The notes beneath the pieces were generated by a model. It saw only the letters and a list, made by a program, of their open reading frames with translations, was not told the origin of the DNA and ran no database searches. Positions 41,917 to 51,231 of a stretch of 64,000 nt of DNA are shown one piece after another; positions within the stretch are counted from its first letter, which is position 1; each line of letters starts with the position of its first letter. The position numbers were made by a program, and so were the translations under genes. Source of the stretch: JAJCYK01 sp965212195 (GTDB taxonomy: Bacteria > Bacteroidota > Bacteroidia > Cytophagales > Cyclobacteriaceae); contig CBDBUW010000002.1 in the NCBI GenBank assembly GCA_965212195.1, positions 372,001 to 436,000 on the forward strand. Reading direction: 5' to 3'.

Positions 41917-44900
41917 ATGAAAACGTTATTACTAGCTATGGTCATGGCGATAGCCATGTACCTTCCTGGTAACAGCCAGGATATTGTATTGAAAGGAAAA
42001 GAACTATTTGGTGACCTGGAGGCTCGTCAAATAGGACCAGCTATAATGAGTGGCCGGATTGTAGAACTGGAGCTACACCCTACCAACGATCGTGTGATCT
42101 ACGCGGGAACTGCCGGTGGAGGTGTTTGGAAATCAGCAAATGGCGGAGCCTCTTTTCAACCCATATTCGATGAACATGCCCAGTCCATTGGGGCTATAAC
42201 CCTGGATCCTACAGATCCCGATAAAGTGATCTGGGTGGGTACTGGAGAGACCTGGACCCGGAACAGTGTTTCCATAGGCGATGGATTGTATAAGTCTGTG
42301 GATGGTGGAGTAAGCTGGGAGAAAAAAGGATTCGACAAATCCGAGCGCATCAGCAGCATACAAATTGATCCTCAAAACAATCAAATCATGTACCTGGGAG
42401 TTTTGGGTGCCCTTTGGGGTGATAGTGAAGAAAGAGGGGTCTATAAATCCACCGATGGTGGGGAGACCTGGGAAAAGATCTTGTACTTCAATCAACGTAC
42501 AGGATGCGGTGATTTGGTGATAGACCGCAATGATCCTATGGTATTGTATGCCTCTATGTGGGAGTTCCGGCGTACCGCCTGGTCTTTTGAATCCGGTGGG
42601 GAGAACAGCGCGCTTTATAAGTCCACGGATGGGGGTAAAACCTGGAATAAGATCCATGCGGGGTTTCCCAGTGGTCGGCTAGGCCGGATTGCCATGGCAG
42701 TGGCGCCGTCCAACAGCAATATCCTCTATGCAGCATTGGAAACCGAAAAACCGGAACACAAAGGATTGTACCGCTCCGACGACGGAGGGAAAAGCTGGAG
42801 TCATCTCAACAAAGACTTCGGCCTGGTGGTGCGACCTTTTTATTTCTCACGCATTGTAGTAGACCCCAGGAATCCGGACGTTGTTGCCAAGGCCGGGGTA
42901 TTTGGATCCATCAGCCGGGACGGAGGTAAGACCTTTAAAAATCTGGGCAATATGCATCCCGATATTCACGACATTTCTTTCGATATCAACAATAGTGATC
43001 GCATGTATGTGGCTACCGACGGGGGTGTTTACCGTACCTGGGATGGTGCCACTACCATGGAAATTGTGGCTAATATTCCGGTTTCGCAGTTCTATCATAT
43101 TAGCGTGGATAACAAGGAGCCTTATAATATCTATGGGGGACTTCAGGACAACGGCTCCTGGTATGGCCCTTCACGATCACCTGGCGGGATCGAAGCCAGA
43201 GACTGGAACAATGTGGGGTTTGGCGATGGTTTCCGGGTATTGAAGCACCCTACCAAAAACATTATCTATTCCGAAATGCAAGGGGCGGAAAATGTTTGGC
43301 GCTACGATGTAGACCGCAATCAGAGCAAAACCATCCAGCCTTTACCGGTAGCGGGGGATCCCAAATTGAGATTCAATTGGAACGCACCTATGGCGGTGAG
43401 CACACACCAACCGGATCGATTCTATATGGGCAGTCAATTCCTGCATCGGTCTAACGATATGGGTAATACCTGGGATAAGATTTCTCCGGACTTAACCACC
43501 AATGATCCCGCCAAGCAAAATCAAGAAGAGTCGGGAGGGTTGTCCAGGGATAATTCTGGAGCAGAGAACCACTGTACCATATTTACCATTGCCGAATCCG
43601 ATCTTAACCAGAATGTCATTTGGGTAGGTACTGATGATGGAAACGTTCAGGTCACACGCGATGGCGGGAAGAACTGGACCAATACCACTCCAAATATTAC
43701 AGGACTTCCCAAGAATACCTGGTGTTATCATATTGAGGCCAGTATTCATGAGGAGGGTACCGCTTATGCTGTGTTCGACGGACATACCAAAAACGACATG
43801 AACCCTTATGTTTTCAAGACCACAGATTACGGAAACTCCTGGACTTCTCTGGCCACCGATGAGATCTACGGATTCACCCGCTGCATTCAGGAAGATTTCG
43901 AGAATCCTAACCTGCTATTTTTGGGTACTGAATTCGGATTGTTTATAACCATTGATGGTGGACAGCACTGGAACAGGTTTACCAACAATATGCCGGCAAC
44001 CGCGGTACACCACATTGAAATGCACCGGAAAACCAATGATCTGGTATTGGGTACCCATGGCCGTGGTATTATCATTATTGACGACATCAGTCCTCTTCGT
44101 GCTATAACCCAAGAAGTGCTGGCCAAGGACGTGCACTTTTTCCCATCACAGCCTACCATTATCGTAGAAGAAAGTGGGTTTGGAGGTACAGCAACTGAAA
44201 TGGAGTATGTGGGCCCTAACCCTACCCGAGCAGCAAAAATCATCTACTACCTCAAGAAACGCCATATTTTTGGCAAAATGAGTATGGAGGTGCAAGACCA
44301 GTCGGGCAAGCAATTAATAGAGTTGGCCCCCGGTAAATCCAAAGGAATTAATGTGGTGACCTGGAACTATCGGGTGAAGCAACCCAAAATGGCTAAGGGT
44401 AAGACTTTTACTTTTGGCGGGTTTACAGCCCCCCGGGTGACTGCGGGGACCTATAAGATCGTAATGACCAAAGGGAAGCAAACTTACGAAACGGAAATTG
44501 AGTTGATCAATGATCCTACTTCTGTTTTAACGGATGCAGATCGTATCTCACTGGCCGGCACTACCCAGAAGTTGTACGATATGTGCCAGGACTTGGCCTA
44601 TTTAGTCTATCAAATTGACGAGCACTTGGAAATGGCGCAAGCCCTTATAGATGAGGATGTCAGTTCCAAAAGGACCGCCCAACCGGTTATCAATGAGTTA
44701 ACCACTTTGAAAGAGTCATTGGTGATCACTACCGGCGACAATTACGTAGGCGCAGCAGAGCCTCAGCTTCGAGAAAAGGTCGCTACACTTTATGGTAAAG
44801 TGGCAGCGGGTTTTAATCCACCATCTCCTTCGGAAATGGAAAACCTGCAATTGTTGGAAACCCGGTTCAATAACGCAAAAGAACAGTTTGACAAGATCCG

Positions 44901-44994
44901 CTCCAAGCGAATCGGCAAACTCAATAACTACATTGCGAAGAACGACAAGGCACCAGCTGAAATCATGTCCTTTGAAGATTTCCTGGAAGAATAA
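41917..44994 (+). CDS. Secreted sortilin/VPS10-type beta-propeller protein (second copy)
   Basis: A 1025-residue exported protein with signal peptide MKTLLLAMVMAIAMYLPGNSQ. Asp-box repeats run through the first about 680 residues ('SVDGGVSW', 'STDGGETW', 'STDGGKTW', 'SDDGGKSW', 'SRDGGKTF', 'TRDGGKNW', 'TTDYGNSW'), forming two propellers, then a beta domain and a charged helical C-terminal domain. Same architecture as the gene at 2189-5344 with shared phrases such as 'FNWN.P' and 'SPDLT.N'. Likely binds peptide or glycan at the surface; catalytic residues not assignable. A strong terminator follows at 45017. Confidence 0.87.
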   Translation: MKTLLLAMVMAIAMYLPGNSQDIVLKGKELFGDLEARQIGPAIMSGRIVELELHPTNDRVIYAGTAGGGVWKSANGGASFQPIFDEHAQSIGAITLDPTDPDKVIWVGTGETWTRNSVSIGDGLYKSVDGGVSWEKKGFDKSERISSIQIDPQNNQIMYLGVLGALWGDSEERGVYKSTDGGETWEKILYFNQRTGCGDLVIDRNDPMVLYASMWEFRRTAWSFESGGENSALYKSTDGGKTWNKIHAGFPSGRLGRIAMAVAPSNSNILYAALETEKPEHKGLYRSDDGGKSWSHLNKDFGLVVRPFYFSRIVVDPRNPDVVAKAGVFGSISRDGGKTFKNLGNMHPDIHDISFDINNSDRMYVATDGGVYRTWDGATTMEIVANIPVSQFYHISVDNKEPYNIYGGLQDNGSWYGPSRSPGGIEARDWNNVGFGDGFRVLKHPTKNIIYSEMQGAENVWRYDVDRNQSKTIQPLPVAGDPKLRFNWNAPMAVSTHQPDRFYMGSQFLHRSNDMGNTWDKISPDLTTNDPAKQNQEESGGLSRDNSGAENHCTIFTIAESDLNQNVIWVGTDDGNVQVTRDGGKNWTNTTPNITGLPKNTWCYHIEASIHEEGTAYAVFDGHTKNDMNPYVFKTTDYGNSWTSLATDEIYGFTRCIQEDFENPNLLFLGTEFGLFITIDGGQHWNRFTNNMPATAVHHIEMHRKTNDLVLGTHGRGIIIIDDISPLRAITQEVLAKDVHFFPSQPTIIVEESGFGGTATEMEYVGPNPTRAAKIIYYLKKRHIFGKMSMEVQDQSGKQLIELAPGKSKGINVVTWNYRVKQPKMAKGKTFTFGGFTAPRVTAGTYKIVMTKGKQTYETEIELINDPTSVLTDADRISLAGTTQKLYDMCQDLAYLVYQIDEHLEMAQALIDEDVSSKRTAQPVINELTTLKESLVITTGDNYVGAAEPQLREKVATLYGKVAAGFNPPSPSEMENLQLLETRFNNAKEQFDKIRSKRIGKLNNYIAKNDKAPAEIMSFEDFLEE

Positions 44995-45016
44995 CAGATA
45001 GCTCACTGAAAACCAC

Positions 45017-45047
45017 AGCCGGCTGCTTAATGCAGCCGGCTTTTTTT
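45017..45047 (+). terminator. Rho-independent terminator after the propeller gene
   Basis: AGCCGGCTGC (45017-45026), loop TTAAT, GCAGCCGGCT (45032-45041), then a T-run to 45047. The perfect 10-bp GC-rich stem with seven T makes this a textbook terminator, 22 bases after the stop codon. Confidence 0.9.
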
Positions 45048-45101
45048 GTGCCCGTAAAATCGTTATACTGCGGTACACACTCCATTCAAAAATCACCAAT
45101 C

Positions 45102-46382
45102 ATGAAAAAATTTCTATTCCTGCTATTAATTCCTTTTACTTTGGCTGGACAGCAATTGGAGGTAGCTCCCCCTCAATCTGCAAATGTCTCTCCACAAAGA
45201 TTGAACCTGGTAGATGAGCTGTTGTCGAGCTCCGTGGATAAAGGCTGGCTGGCAGGAGGCGTATTCTTGATAGCTAGAAAAGGAAAGATCATTTACCATA
45301 AGAGTATTGGGTCGAAAGACGGCCAGAGTGCCTACCAAATTGATGATATTTTTCGCATTGCTTCCATGACCAAAGCAGTTACTGCGGTGGGCATCATGCA
45401 GCTTTTCGAACAGGGTAAAGTAGGGTTGGATGATCCCTTACATTGGTATCTGCCGGAATATAAGGAAATGGTGATTTTGGATGCCTTCGAAGAGTCTGAT
45501 TCCAGCTTTACCACCAAACCTGCGGAGAAAGCTATTACCATCAGACATTTACTGACCCACACCTCCGGAATTACCTATGGCGATTTCAATCCAGGAAAAA
45601 TTGCGGCTGTTTATAATCACTTCGATATGCTGGGAGTAGGGCTATCACATGAAGAATGGACCACTGCGGAGTTTATTCAAAGACTGGCCAAAGTCCCCCT
45701 GGTTTTTGAACCGGGTGAGAAATACCTTTACGGACTGAATATGGACGTTTTGGGCCGGGTGATCGAGGTCGTGTCCGATCAATCGTTGTCGCAGTACTTT
45801 CAAAAAAATATATTCGAAAGGCTGGGTATGACGGATACGCATTTTTACTTGCCTAAAAATAAACATCAGAGACTAGTGCCTCTTTATACCACTGCGGAGG
45901 ATCAAACATTGGTACTTTCTCAAGAAGAAGGTTCCGCCAATGGCTTGGACTATCCAAAAGCTAAGGATAAAGGCCATTATGCGGGAGGCGGAGGGCTATC
46001 ATCCACCACCCTGGATTATGCAAAATTCATACAAGCTTTGCTCAATGACGGCCGCTATAATCGTCAGCAGCTGTTAGCCGCTCATACTATCGACTTGATA
46101 AAAGCCGATCAGCTGGTAGCCTTGAATCGGGAAGGCAAAGGTATTAGCCAAACACCGGGAATTAGCTTTGGTCTGGGTTTCATGGTATGGCTGGATGAAG
46201 CGGAAGGAATAACCGTAAAATCACCGGGGACCTACGAATGGGCTGGTTTGTTCAATACTAAATACTTTATAGACCCTGCGGAGGACCTGATATTTGTAGG
46301 AATGACTCAGGTGCTGCCCTTTACTCAGGAACATTTCTGGGAGAAGCTTTACACGGTTATTTATGGGTCTTTAGATGACTGA
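45102..46382 (+). CDS. Exported class C beta-lactamase-like serine hydrolase
   Basis: A 426-residue penicillin-binding-protein-like hydrolase with signal peptide MKKFLFLLLIPFTLAGQQ (ATG 45102; the frame from 45030 begins inside the terminator). Active-site motifs are 'FRIASMTKAVTAVG' (SxxK), 'YLYGLNMDVLG' (YxN) and the late 'HYAGGGGL', with 'IRHLLTHTSGITYG' also typical. Members are esterases, D-amino acid peptidases or transpeptidase relatives. Its 3' end overlaps the RNA methyltransferase gene on the other strand by 22 bases. Confidence 0.9.
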   Translation: MKKFLFLLLIPFTLAGQQLEVAPPQSANVSPQRLNLVDELLSSSVDKGWLAGGVFLIARKGKIIYHKSIGSKDGQSAYQIDDIFRIASMTKAVTAVGIMQLFEQGKVGLDDPLHWYLPEYKEMVILDAFEESDSSFTTKPAEKAITIRHLLTHTSGITYGDFNPGKIAAVYNHFDMLGVGLSHEEWTTAEFIQRLAKVPLVFEPGEKYLYGLNMDVLGRVIEVVSDQSLSQYFQKNIFERLGMTDTHFYLPKNKHQRLVPLYTTAEDQTLVLSQEEGSANGLDYPKAKDKGHYAGGGGLSSTTLDYAKFIQALLNDGRYNRQQLLAAHTIDLIKADQLVALNREGKGISQTPGISFGLGFMVWLDEAEGITVKSPGTYEWAGLFNTKYFIDPAEDLIFVGMTQVLPFTQEHFWEKLYTVIYGSLDD

Positions 46383-47065
46383 TTGCGCAGTGATCGTTCC
46401 AGCTTTGCCAGAAAGGCCAAAATCAGTTCCATATCCTGAGAATCGGCCAACATAAGTCGGTCCATCATCCTTCTTTTCAAAAGTGGTTTTTCCTGGAGTT
46501 CCAGGCTATCCAACAGTTTTGATGCCTGATCCTTTAAGTGTCGTTGCAGGGGAACTTCTTCAGGATTTTCACGCTCTGGAGAAGAATCGGCTAGCCCGCT
46601 TAATTCCCAAGTATAGATAAGAATAGCTTGAGACAAGTTGAGTGAAGGGTATTTAGTCGTTAAGGGGATGCTGCTTAATAAATCACAATGTTGCAGCTCT
46701 TCGGTGGTTAAACCATTTTCTTCGGACCCAAATACTACCCCCACATTATTCAAATGAGGATCTTTGCTTGCGAGGATACTTCTTAGCTCCCGGGGATGGT
46801 GGTAGTCATATCGCTTAATACGTTGTTTCGAAGTAGTGCCGATAGTCAGATCCAGGTCGGCGGTAGCTTCATCCAATGTCTGGTAAATAGCCACCTTCTG
46901 CAAAATGTCGTGCGAACCGTAGGCCGTTTTACCAGCCAACGGATCATCATGCACTTGACTGGCCACTAATCGCAATTGATCAAAACCCATGGTTTTTAAA
47001 GCCCTAGCAGCAAACCCCAGATGTTCCCCCCTGGCAGTCTTGACCAAGATAAAATGGATATTCAT
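46361..47065 (-). CDS. trmJ: TrmJ-like tRNA/rRNA 2'-O-methyltransferase (SPOUT)
   Basis: A 234-residue SpoU-class (SPOUT) methyltransferase. The three knot motifs are visible: 'NIHFILVKTARGEHLGFAARALKTMGF' (motif 1), 'NVGVVFGSEENGLTTEEL' (motif 2) and 'SIPLTTKYPSLNLSQAILIYTWEL' (motif 3). The order and the 'YPSLNLSQA' ending point to TrmJ, which methylates the ribose at position 32 of tRNAs; an rRNA target is the alternative. Its start codon overlaps the last base of the upstream gene. Tail-to-tail overlap with the beta-lactamase-like gene. Confidence 0.85.
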   Translation of the reverse strand: MNIHFILVKTARGEHLGFAARALKTMGFDQLRLVASQVHDDPLAGKTAYGSHDILQKVAIYQTLDEATADLDLTIGTTSKQRIKRYDYHHPRELRSILASKDPHLNNVGVVFGSEENGLTTEELQHCDLLSSIPLTTKYPSLNLSQAILIYTWELSGLADSSPERENPEEVPLQRHLKDQASKLLDSLELQEKPLLKRRMMDRLMLADSQDMELILAFLAKLERSLRNQSSKDP

Positions 47066-47760
47066 TATATGACCCTTTTGAAATAGCTCAGATAGGACGA
47101 TTGGTTCCCTGAGAGCAGCTCTTCCATTTTAGGGTGGTCGGCCAATGCCTGAAGTGACTGCCGATCGGATTGAGTGAAAATTACTAAACCCTCCATAGGT
47201 AAGGGCACAGCTCGTTCCTGGCCGCGGTTTATTAAAGTTAGAGTCGCAGACTTTCTGGCTACAAAATAAAGCTGGCACTGTTGCTCTTGGGCCAGCCCTT
47301 GCAGTATGGGCAGCTGAGTGTCTAGGGTACCTCCCTGGAAATGATAGACCAGGTGATAATCCTCTTTGTCTCCGGATTTACCCTGAATGAGTTGTGCAAA
47401 TCCAAGATTGAAATTTCGTACTGCTTTTATGCGCAACAAACTGATTACCTGAAAGAACTTTCTTCCCAAAAGGCTTAAAAACGCCTGTGGGCTAGGATAT
47501 TTTACAATTAGCAGTACCGCCCTGTTTACTTGGGCGGAGTCCTTTAACAGCTCGGTTTGATAACCTTTGAAAATAGCCTTTGCTCCAATTGAACGCGCCA
47601 GGGGAAATGCCAGAAATCCGTAAAGGTTGTATAGGCTTTTACTGTTCAGGTCCAGCCAATTAATGGCAAACATAGGGATATTTTCCAGATCCACTTCCTC
47701 TGAAACGGGTTGAATCCTGGCTTGAAGCTGTTTATTGATTATCTTAGTAAAACCTGCCAT
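47065..47760 (-). CDS. DUF1330-like dimeric alpha/beta-barrel protein
   Basis: A 231-residue protein whose first half reads like DUF1330: 'IPMFAINWLDLNSKSLYNLYGFLAFPLARSIGAKAIFKGYQTELL...AVLLIVKYPSPQAFLSLLGRKFFQVISLLRIKAVRNFNLGFAQL'. The second half looks like a repeat of the ferredoxin-like fold. Ligand and function unknown; the family is not enzymatically defined. No signal peptide. Co-transcribed with trmJ through a one-base start/stop overlap. Confidence 0.6.
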   Translation of the reverse strand: MAGFTKIINKQLQARIQPVSEEVDLENIPMFAINWLDLNSKSLYNLYGFLAFPLARSIGAKAIFKGYQTELLKDSAQVNRAVLLIVKYPSPQAFLSLLGRKFFQVISLLRIKAVRNFNLGFAQLIQGKSGDKEDYHLVYHFQGGTLDTQLPILQGLAQEQQCQLYFVARKSATLTLINRGQERAVPLPMEGLVIFTQSDRQSLQALADHPKMEELLSGNQSSYLSYFKRVI

Positions 47761-47807
47761 GCTTTAAGATAGTTAAAGTTGGCAAAATAAGATCACATCG
47801 GAGGGCC

Positions 47808-49940
47808 ATGTCTCAAATCAAAAAACATTATCGCACCTGCAACTTGTGTGAGGCCATGTGTGGATTGGTCATAGAACATCGAGGAAATCACATTGTTTCC
47901 ATCAAAGGAGATCCGGAAGACCCTTTCAGTCAGGGGCATATCTGTCCCAAGGCAGTAGCTTTACAGGATCTGCAACAGGACCCTGACCGCTTGCGGAAGC
48001 CCGTAAAAAAAGTGAATGGCCACTGGAAGGTAATACCATGGCAAGAAGCTTATGACCTGGTGATTAACGGAATAAAGGATGTCCAGCAAAAATATGGCAA
48101 TGATGCGGTCGCGCTCTATCAAGGTAATCCCAGTGTGCATAACATGGGTTCTATGCTCTATGGCCCGGCTTTCGCCCGCAGCCTGAAAACCCGCAATAAA
48201 TTTTCCGCAAGCAGTGTGGACCAATTGCCCCATCATGTAGTCTCCCAACATATGTTCGGACACCTGATGATGATCCCGGTCCCCGATATCGATCGCACTC
48301 ACTATTTGCTGATGTTGGGGGCTAACCCTATGGTGAGCAATGGTAGCCTCATGACCTGCGGGGGATTCCCCAGGCGTTTAAAAGCCCTAAAGGAAAGGGG
48401 CGGGAAAATGATAGTGATTGACCCCCGATACTCCGAAACCGCCGCCAAGGCCCATAAACATCTGTTCATTAAGCCAGGTACTGATGCTCTGTTGCTTTTG
48501 GAAATGGTCAAGACCTTGATCCAGGATGGTATGGAACCTCCAGAGAATCTGCTCGCCATGACGCAGGGGTGGCAGCAACTCCTTGATCTGGTTAAAGTAT
48601 TACCGGAAGACCTATGTCTGAATACCGGGATTGATAAAGCTACCGCACAACTGCTAGCCCGTGAATTCGCAGCTGCTGAAACTGCGGTATGTTATGGCAG
48701 AATGGGAGTATCCACCCAACCTCACGGAAGTCTGGTGCAGTGGCTGATCAATATTCTGAACCTGATCACCGGTAATTTCGACCGCCCTGGAGGCGCTATG
48801 TTTACCAAACCTGCAGTGGACATTGCTAAAGCACTTGGTAAAAACGGAACGGAACGAAAACAGGGTCGTTTTACCAGCAGGATACGACAGCTGCCGGAGT
48901 TTTTCGGGGAGCTTCCGGTGGCAGCTTTGCTGGAGGAGATAACTACACCGGGTGAAGGCCAGATTAAAGCGCTCATTACTTCTGCGGGCAATCCGGTTTT
49001 GTCAACACCTCAAGGTCATGATCTGGGCGAAGCATTAAAGACTCTGGAATTCCAGGTGGCCATAGATATTTACATTAATGAGACCACTCGTCACGCTCAA
49101 GTAATCCTGCCTCCTACCACCGGGTTGGAGACCGATCACTATGACTTGGCCTTCCATGCTTTTGCAGTGCGGGATTTTACCAAGTTCAGTACAGCGCTAA
49201 TCAAGCCAGCAGATGACACCCAACACGATTGGCAAATCTTCAAGACCTTAACTCACAGATTGGGTAGATTAGGCAGAAAAAAAGGTCGTTGGTGGCAACG
49301 GGCATTTGTCAAATGGTCCACTCCCAGAAGATTGCTGGATCTGGCTTTGCGCTTCGGCCCTTATGGGCAGCTGAACAGCTGGAAACCTGGTGGACTTTCT
49401 TTGTCCAGGCTAAGGAGCAATCCCCATGGAATAGACCTGGGAGCTTTGAAGCCCTGTCTGCCTGCACGATTGTTTACAAAAAATAAATGCATTCAATTGG
49501 TGCCCAATTTCATCTCCCAGGATATCACCAAACTACTAAGTAACGGCCACTCCGAAAATTCACAGCTACTATTGATCGGGCGTCGCCAGTTGAGAAGCAA
49601 TAACAGCTGGATGCACAACATACCACGGCTAATGAAAGGAGCCGACCGCTGCACCTTATTAATGAATCCCCGGGACGCTGCCTCCCGCCACTTGCAGCAT
49701 GGGCAAAAAGTACAGGTAACCTCCAGAGTAGGATCCATCCCTATTACCCTGGAAATAAGCGAGCAAATGATGCCCGGGGTGGTAAGTATTCCCCATGGAT
49801 GGGGTCATCAGGCTACAGAAACTCTAAGTATAGCTCAATCGCACGGGGGTTCCAGCATCAATGATCTGACCGATACCTTGGAGTTGGATGATCCTTCAGG
49901 GAACGCCGCCTTTTCAGGTATTAGAGTTGAAGTGGAATAA
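47808..49940 (+). CDS. Molybdopterin oxidoreductase (DMSO reductase family)
   Basis: A 710-residue Mo/W bis-MGD enzyme. The N-terminal [4Fe-4S] ligands are Cys11, Cys14, Cys18 and Cys46 ('CNLCEAMCG...HICPKA'). The cofactor body includes 'WKVIPWQEAYDLV', 'LLMLGANPMVSNGS', 'VIDPRYSETAAKA', 'FIKPGTDALLLLEM', 'NILNLITGNFDRPGG' and a C-terminal dinucleotide domain 'LMNPRDAASRHLQHGQKVQVTSRVG'. No Tat leader is present, so it is cytosolic. No Cys or Sec is evident at the metal-ligand position. Electron-transfer subunits and maturation genes are absent from the window, so the substrate and partner are unknown. Confidence 0.92.
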   Translation: MSQIKKHYRTCNLCEAMCGLVIEHRGNHIVSIKGDPEDPFSQGHICPKAVALQDLQQDPDRLRKPVKKVNGHWKVIPWQEAYDLVINGIKDVQQKYGNDAVALYQGNPSVHNMGSMLYGPAFARSLKTRNKFSASSVDQLPHHVVSQHMFGHLMMIPVPDIDRTHYLLMLGANPMVSNGSLMTCGGFPRRLKALKERGGKMIVIDPRYSETAAKAHKHLFIKPGTDALLLLEMVKTLIQDGMEPPENLLAMTQGWQQLLDLVKVLPEDLCLNTGIDKATAQLLAREFAAAETAVCYGRMGVSTQPHGSLVQWLINILNLITGNFDRPGGAMFTKPAVDIAKALGKNGTERKQGRFTSRIRQLPEFFGELPVAALLEEITTPGEGQIKALITSAGNPVLSTPQGHDLGEALKTLEFQVAIDIYINETTRHAQVILPPTTGLETDHYDLAFHAFAVRDFTKFSTALIKPADDTQHDWQIFKTLTHRLGRLGRKKGRWWQRAFVKWSTPRRLLDLALRFGPYGQLNSWKPGGLSLSRLRSNPHGIDLGALKPCLPARLFTKNKCIQLVPNFISQDITKLLSNGHSENSQLLLIGRRQLRSNNSWMHNIPRLMKGADRCTLLMNPRDAASRHLQHGQKVQVTSRVGSIPITLEISEQMMPGVVSIPHGWGHQATETLSIAQSHGGSSINDLTDTLELDDPSGNAAFSGIRVEVE

Positions 49941-49952
49941 TCAATCCTCCAT

Positions 49953-50525
49953 CTAATCCTCTACCTCTAAGATCATCTCGATTTCAACAGCTATGTTGCT
50001 AGGTAAAGAACCCATGCCCACGGCAGAACGGGCATGTTTGCCGGCATCGCCAAAGACCTCCACCATAAGGTCTGAAAACCCGTTCACCACTTTGGACTGA
50101 TCGGTGAAATCCGGCGCCGCATTTACCATACCCAGTACTTTTACCACGCGCTTAACTTTGTTCAAATCACCCAAATCTGCCTTGAGAGCGGCTAATTGCT
50201 GAATGGCAGTCAAGCGAGCGGCTTCATACCCTTCTTCTACAGTAAGGTCTGCTCCCACCTTACCGGTAATGTAGGTGCCATCGGCTTGCAGAGGGCCCTT
50301 CCCCGAAGTATATACCAGGTTGCCTGTACGCACGGTATTCACATAATTAGCCACCGGGGCACCTACTTCAGGCAGCTCGATACCCAGTGAGGCAATGCGA
50401 GCTTCGATGTCGTTGTCCTGGGTTTGGGCTGGGAGCACTTCGGTTTGTTCCTCAGTAGTTGATTGTTCTGGAGCCTGGCAAAAGCAAAATGCCGCTGCCA
50501 AAAATATTAGGTAGGTTGGTTTCAT
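49953..50525 (-). CDS. RidA-family (YjgF/UK114) lipoprotein
   Basis: A 190-residue protein whose C-terminal 130 residues are a RidA domain: 'IASLGIELPEVGAPVANYVNTVRTGNLVYTSGKGPL', 'GKVGADLTVEEGYEAARLTAIQQLAALKADLGDL', and 'HARSAVGMGSLPSNIAVEIEMILEV'. The catalytic Arg of imine deaminases in 'ARSAVG' is present. Unusually a lipoprotein-like leader with two Cys (FCFC) and a Gln/Glu-rich linker precede it, so it should sit outside the cytoplasm rather than act on pyridoxal-derived imines inside. It converges with the molybdopterin enzyme gene 12 bases away. Confidence 0.85.
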   Translation of the reverse strand: MKPTYLIFLAAAFCFCQAPEQSTTEEQTEVLPAQTQDNDIEARIASLGIELPEVGAPVANYVNTVRTGNLVYTSGKGPLQADGTYITGKVGADLTVEEGYEAARLTAIQQLAALKADLGDLNKVKRVVKVLGMVNAAPDFTDQSKVVNGFSDLMVEVFGDAGKHARSAVGMGSLPSNIAVEIEMILEVED

Positions 50526-50617
50526 GACTATCTCTTTTATACAACTATAATTTAGAAAAAGATTAAGGAATATTTAATAAATTAAATAAATCATCCATTT
50601 ACAAGGAAAGACAATCC

Positions 50618-51214
50618 ATGGAATACCTTAAACAAGTTGATGAATATATTACAAAAAAATCGCAATGGTCCGAATTACTACAGTTATTGCGAGAGGTAAT
50701 TGCCTCTACAGAGTTGCAGGAATCCGTAAAGTGGGGCTACCCGGTGTACACACTTGATGGGAAAAATGTGGTGGGCATGAGCGCCTTCAAAGAATATGCT
50801 GGCATCTGGTTCTTTCAAGGGGCACAACTAAATGACCGGCTAAAGGTTTTGATCAATGCCCAGGAAGGTAAAACCAAAGCCCTGCGGCAATGGCGTTTCC
50901 AATCATTGGATGAGGTTTCAGCCAAAGATGTGAAAGCTTATGTGGAGGAGGCCATTGCCAATCAGAAGTCCGGAAATGTGATCAAAGCCAGTGCCCCTCA
51001 CAAAAAGCCCTTAGTGATACCTCCGGAAATCTTAGAGGCGTTCCAACAAGATACGCAATTGCAAGCCCGTTTTGAAGAATTTAATCTAACCCATAAACGA
51101 GAACTGACGGAGTATATCACCGAAGCCAAGCGTCCCGAAACCAAGGTCCGTCGACTTAAGAAAGTGGTGGAGCTGATCCGGGAAAACCGGGGGCTTTATG
51201 ACAAATACAAATAA
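50618..51214 (+). CDS. YdeI/OmdA-family protein (DUF1801)
   Basis: A 198-residue cytosolic protein in two parts: an N-terminal DUF1801 domain ('YLKQVDEYITKKSQWSELLQLLREVIASTELQESVKWGYPVYTLDGKNVVGMSAFKEYAGIWFFQG', about 3-70) and a C-terminal OmdA-like domain ('KPLVIPPEILEAFQQDTQLQARFEEFNLTHKRELTEYITEAKRPETKVRRL', about 128-180). The combination is the YdeI family, common and uncharacterised. It is divergent from the RidA gene with a 92-base AT-rich gap, and converges with the AraC gene. Confidence 0.85.
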   Translation: MEYLKQVDEYITKKSQWSELLQLLREVIASTELQESVKWGYPVYTLDGKNVVGMSAFKEYAGIWFFQGAQLNDRLKVLINAQEGKTKALRQWRFQSLDEVSAKDVKAYVEEAIANQKSGNVIKASAPHKKPLVIPPEILEAFQQDTQLQARFEEFNLTHKRELTEYITEAKRPETKVRRLKKVVELIRENRGLYDKYK

Positions 51215-51231
51215 GGCTTCTGGTAACTTGT

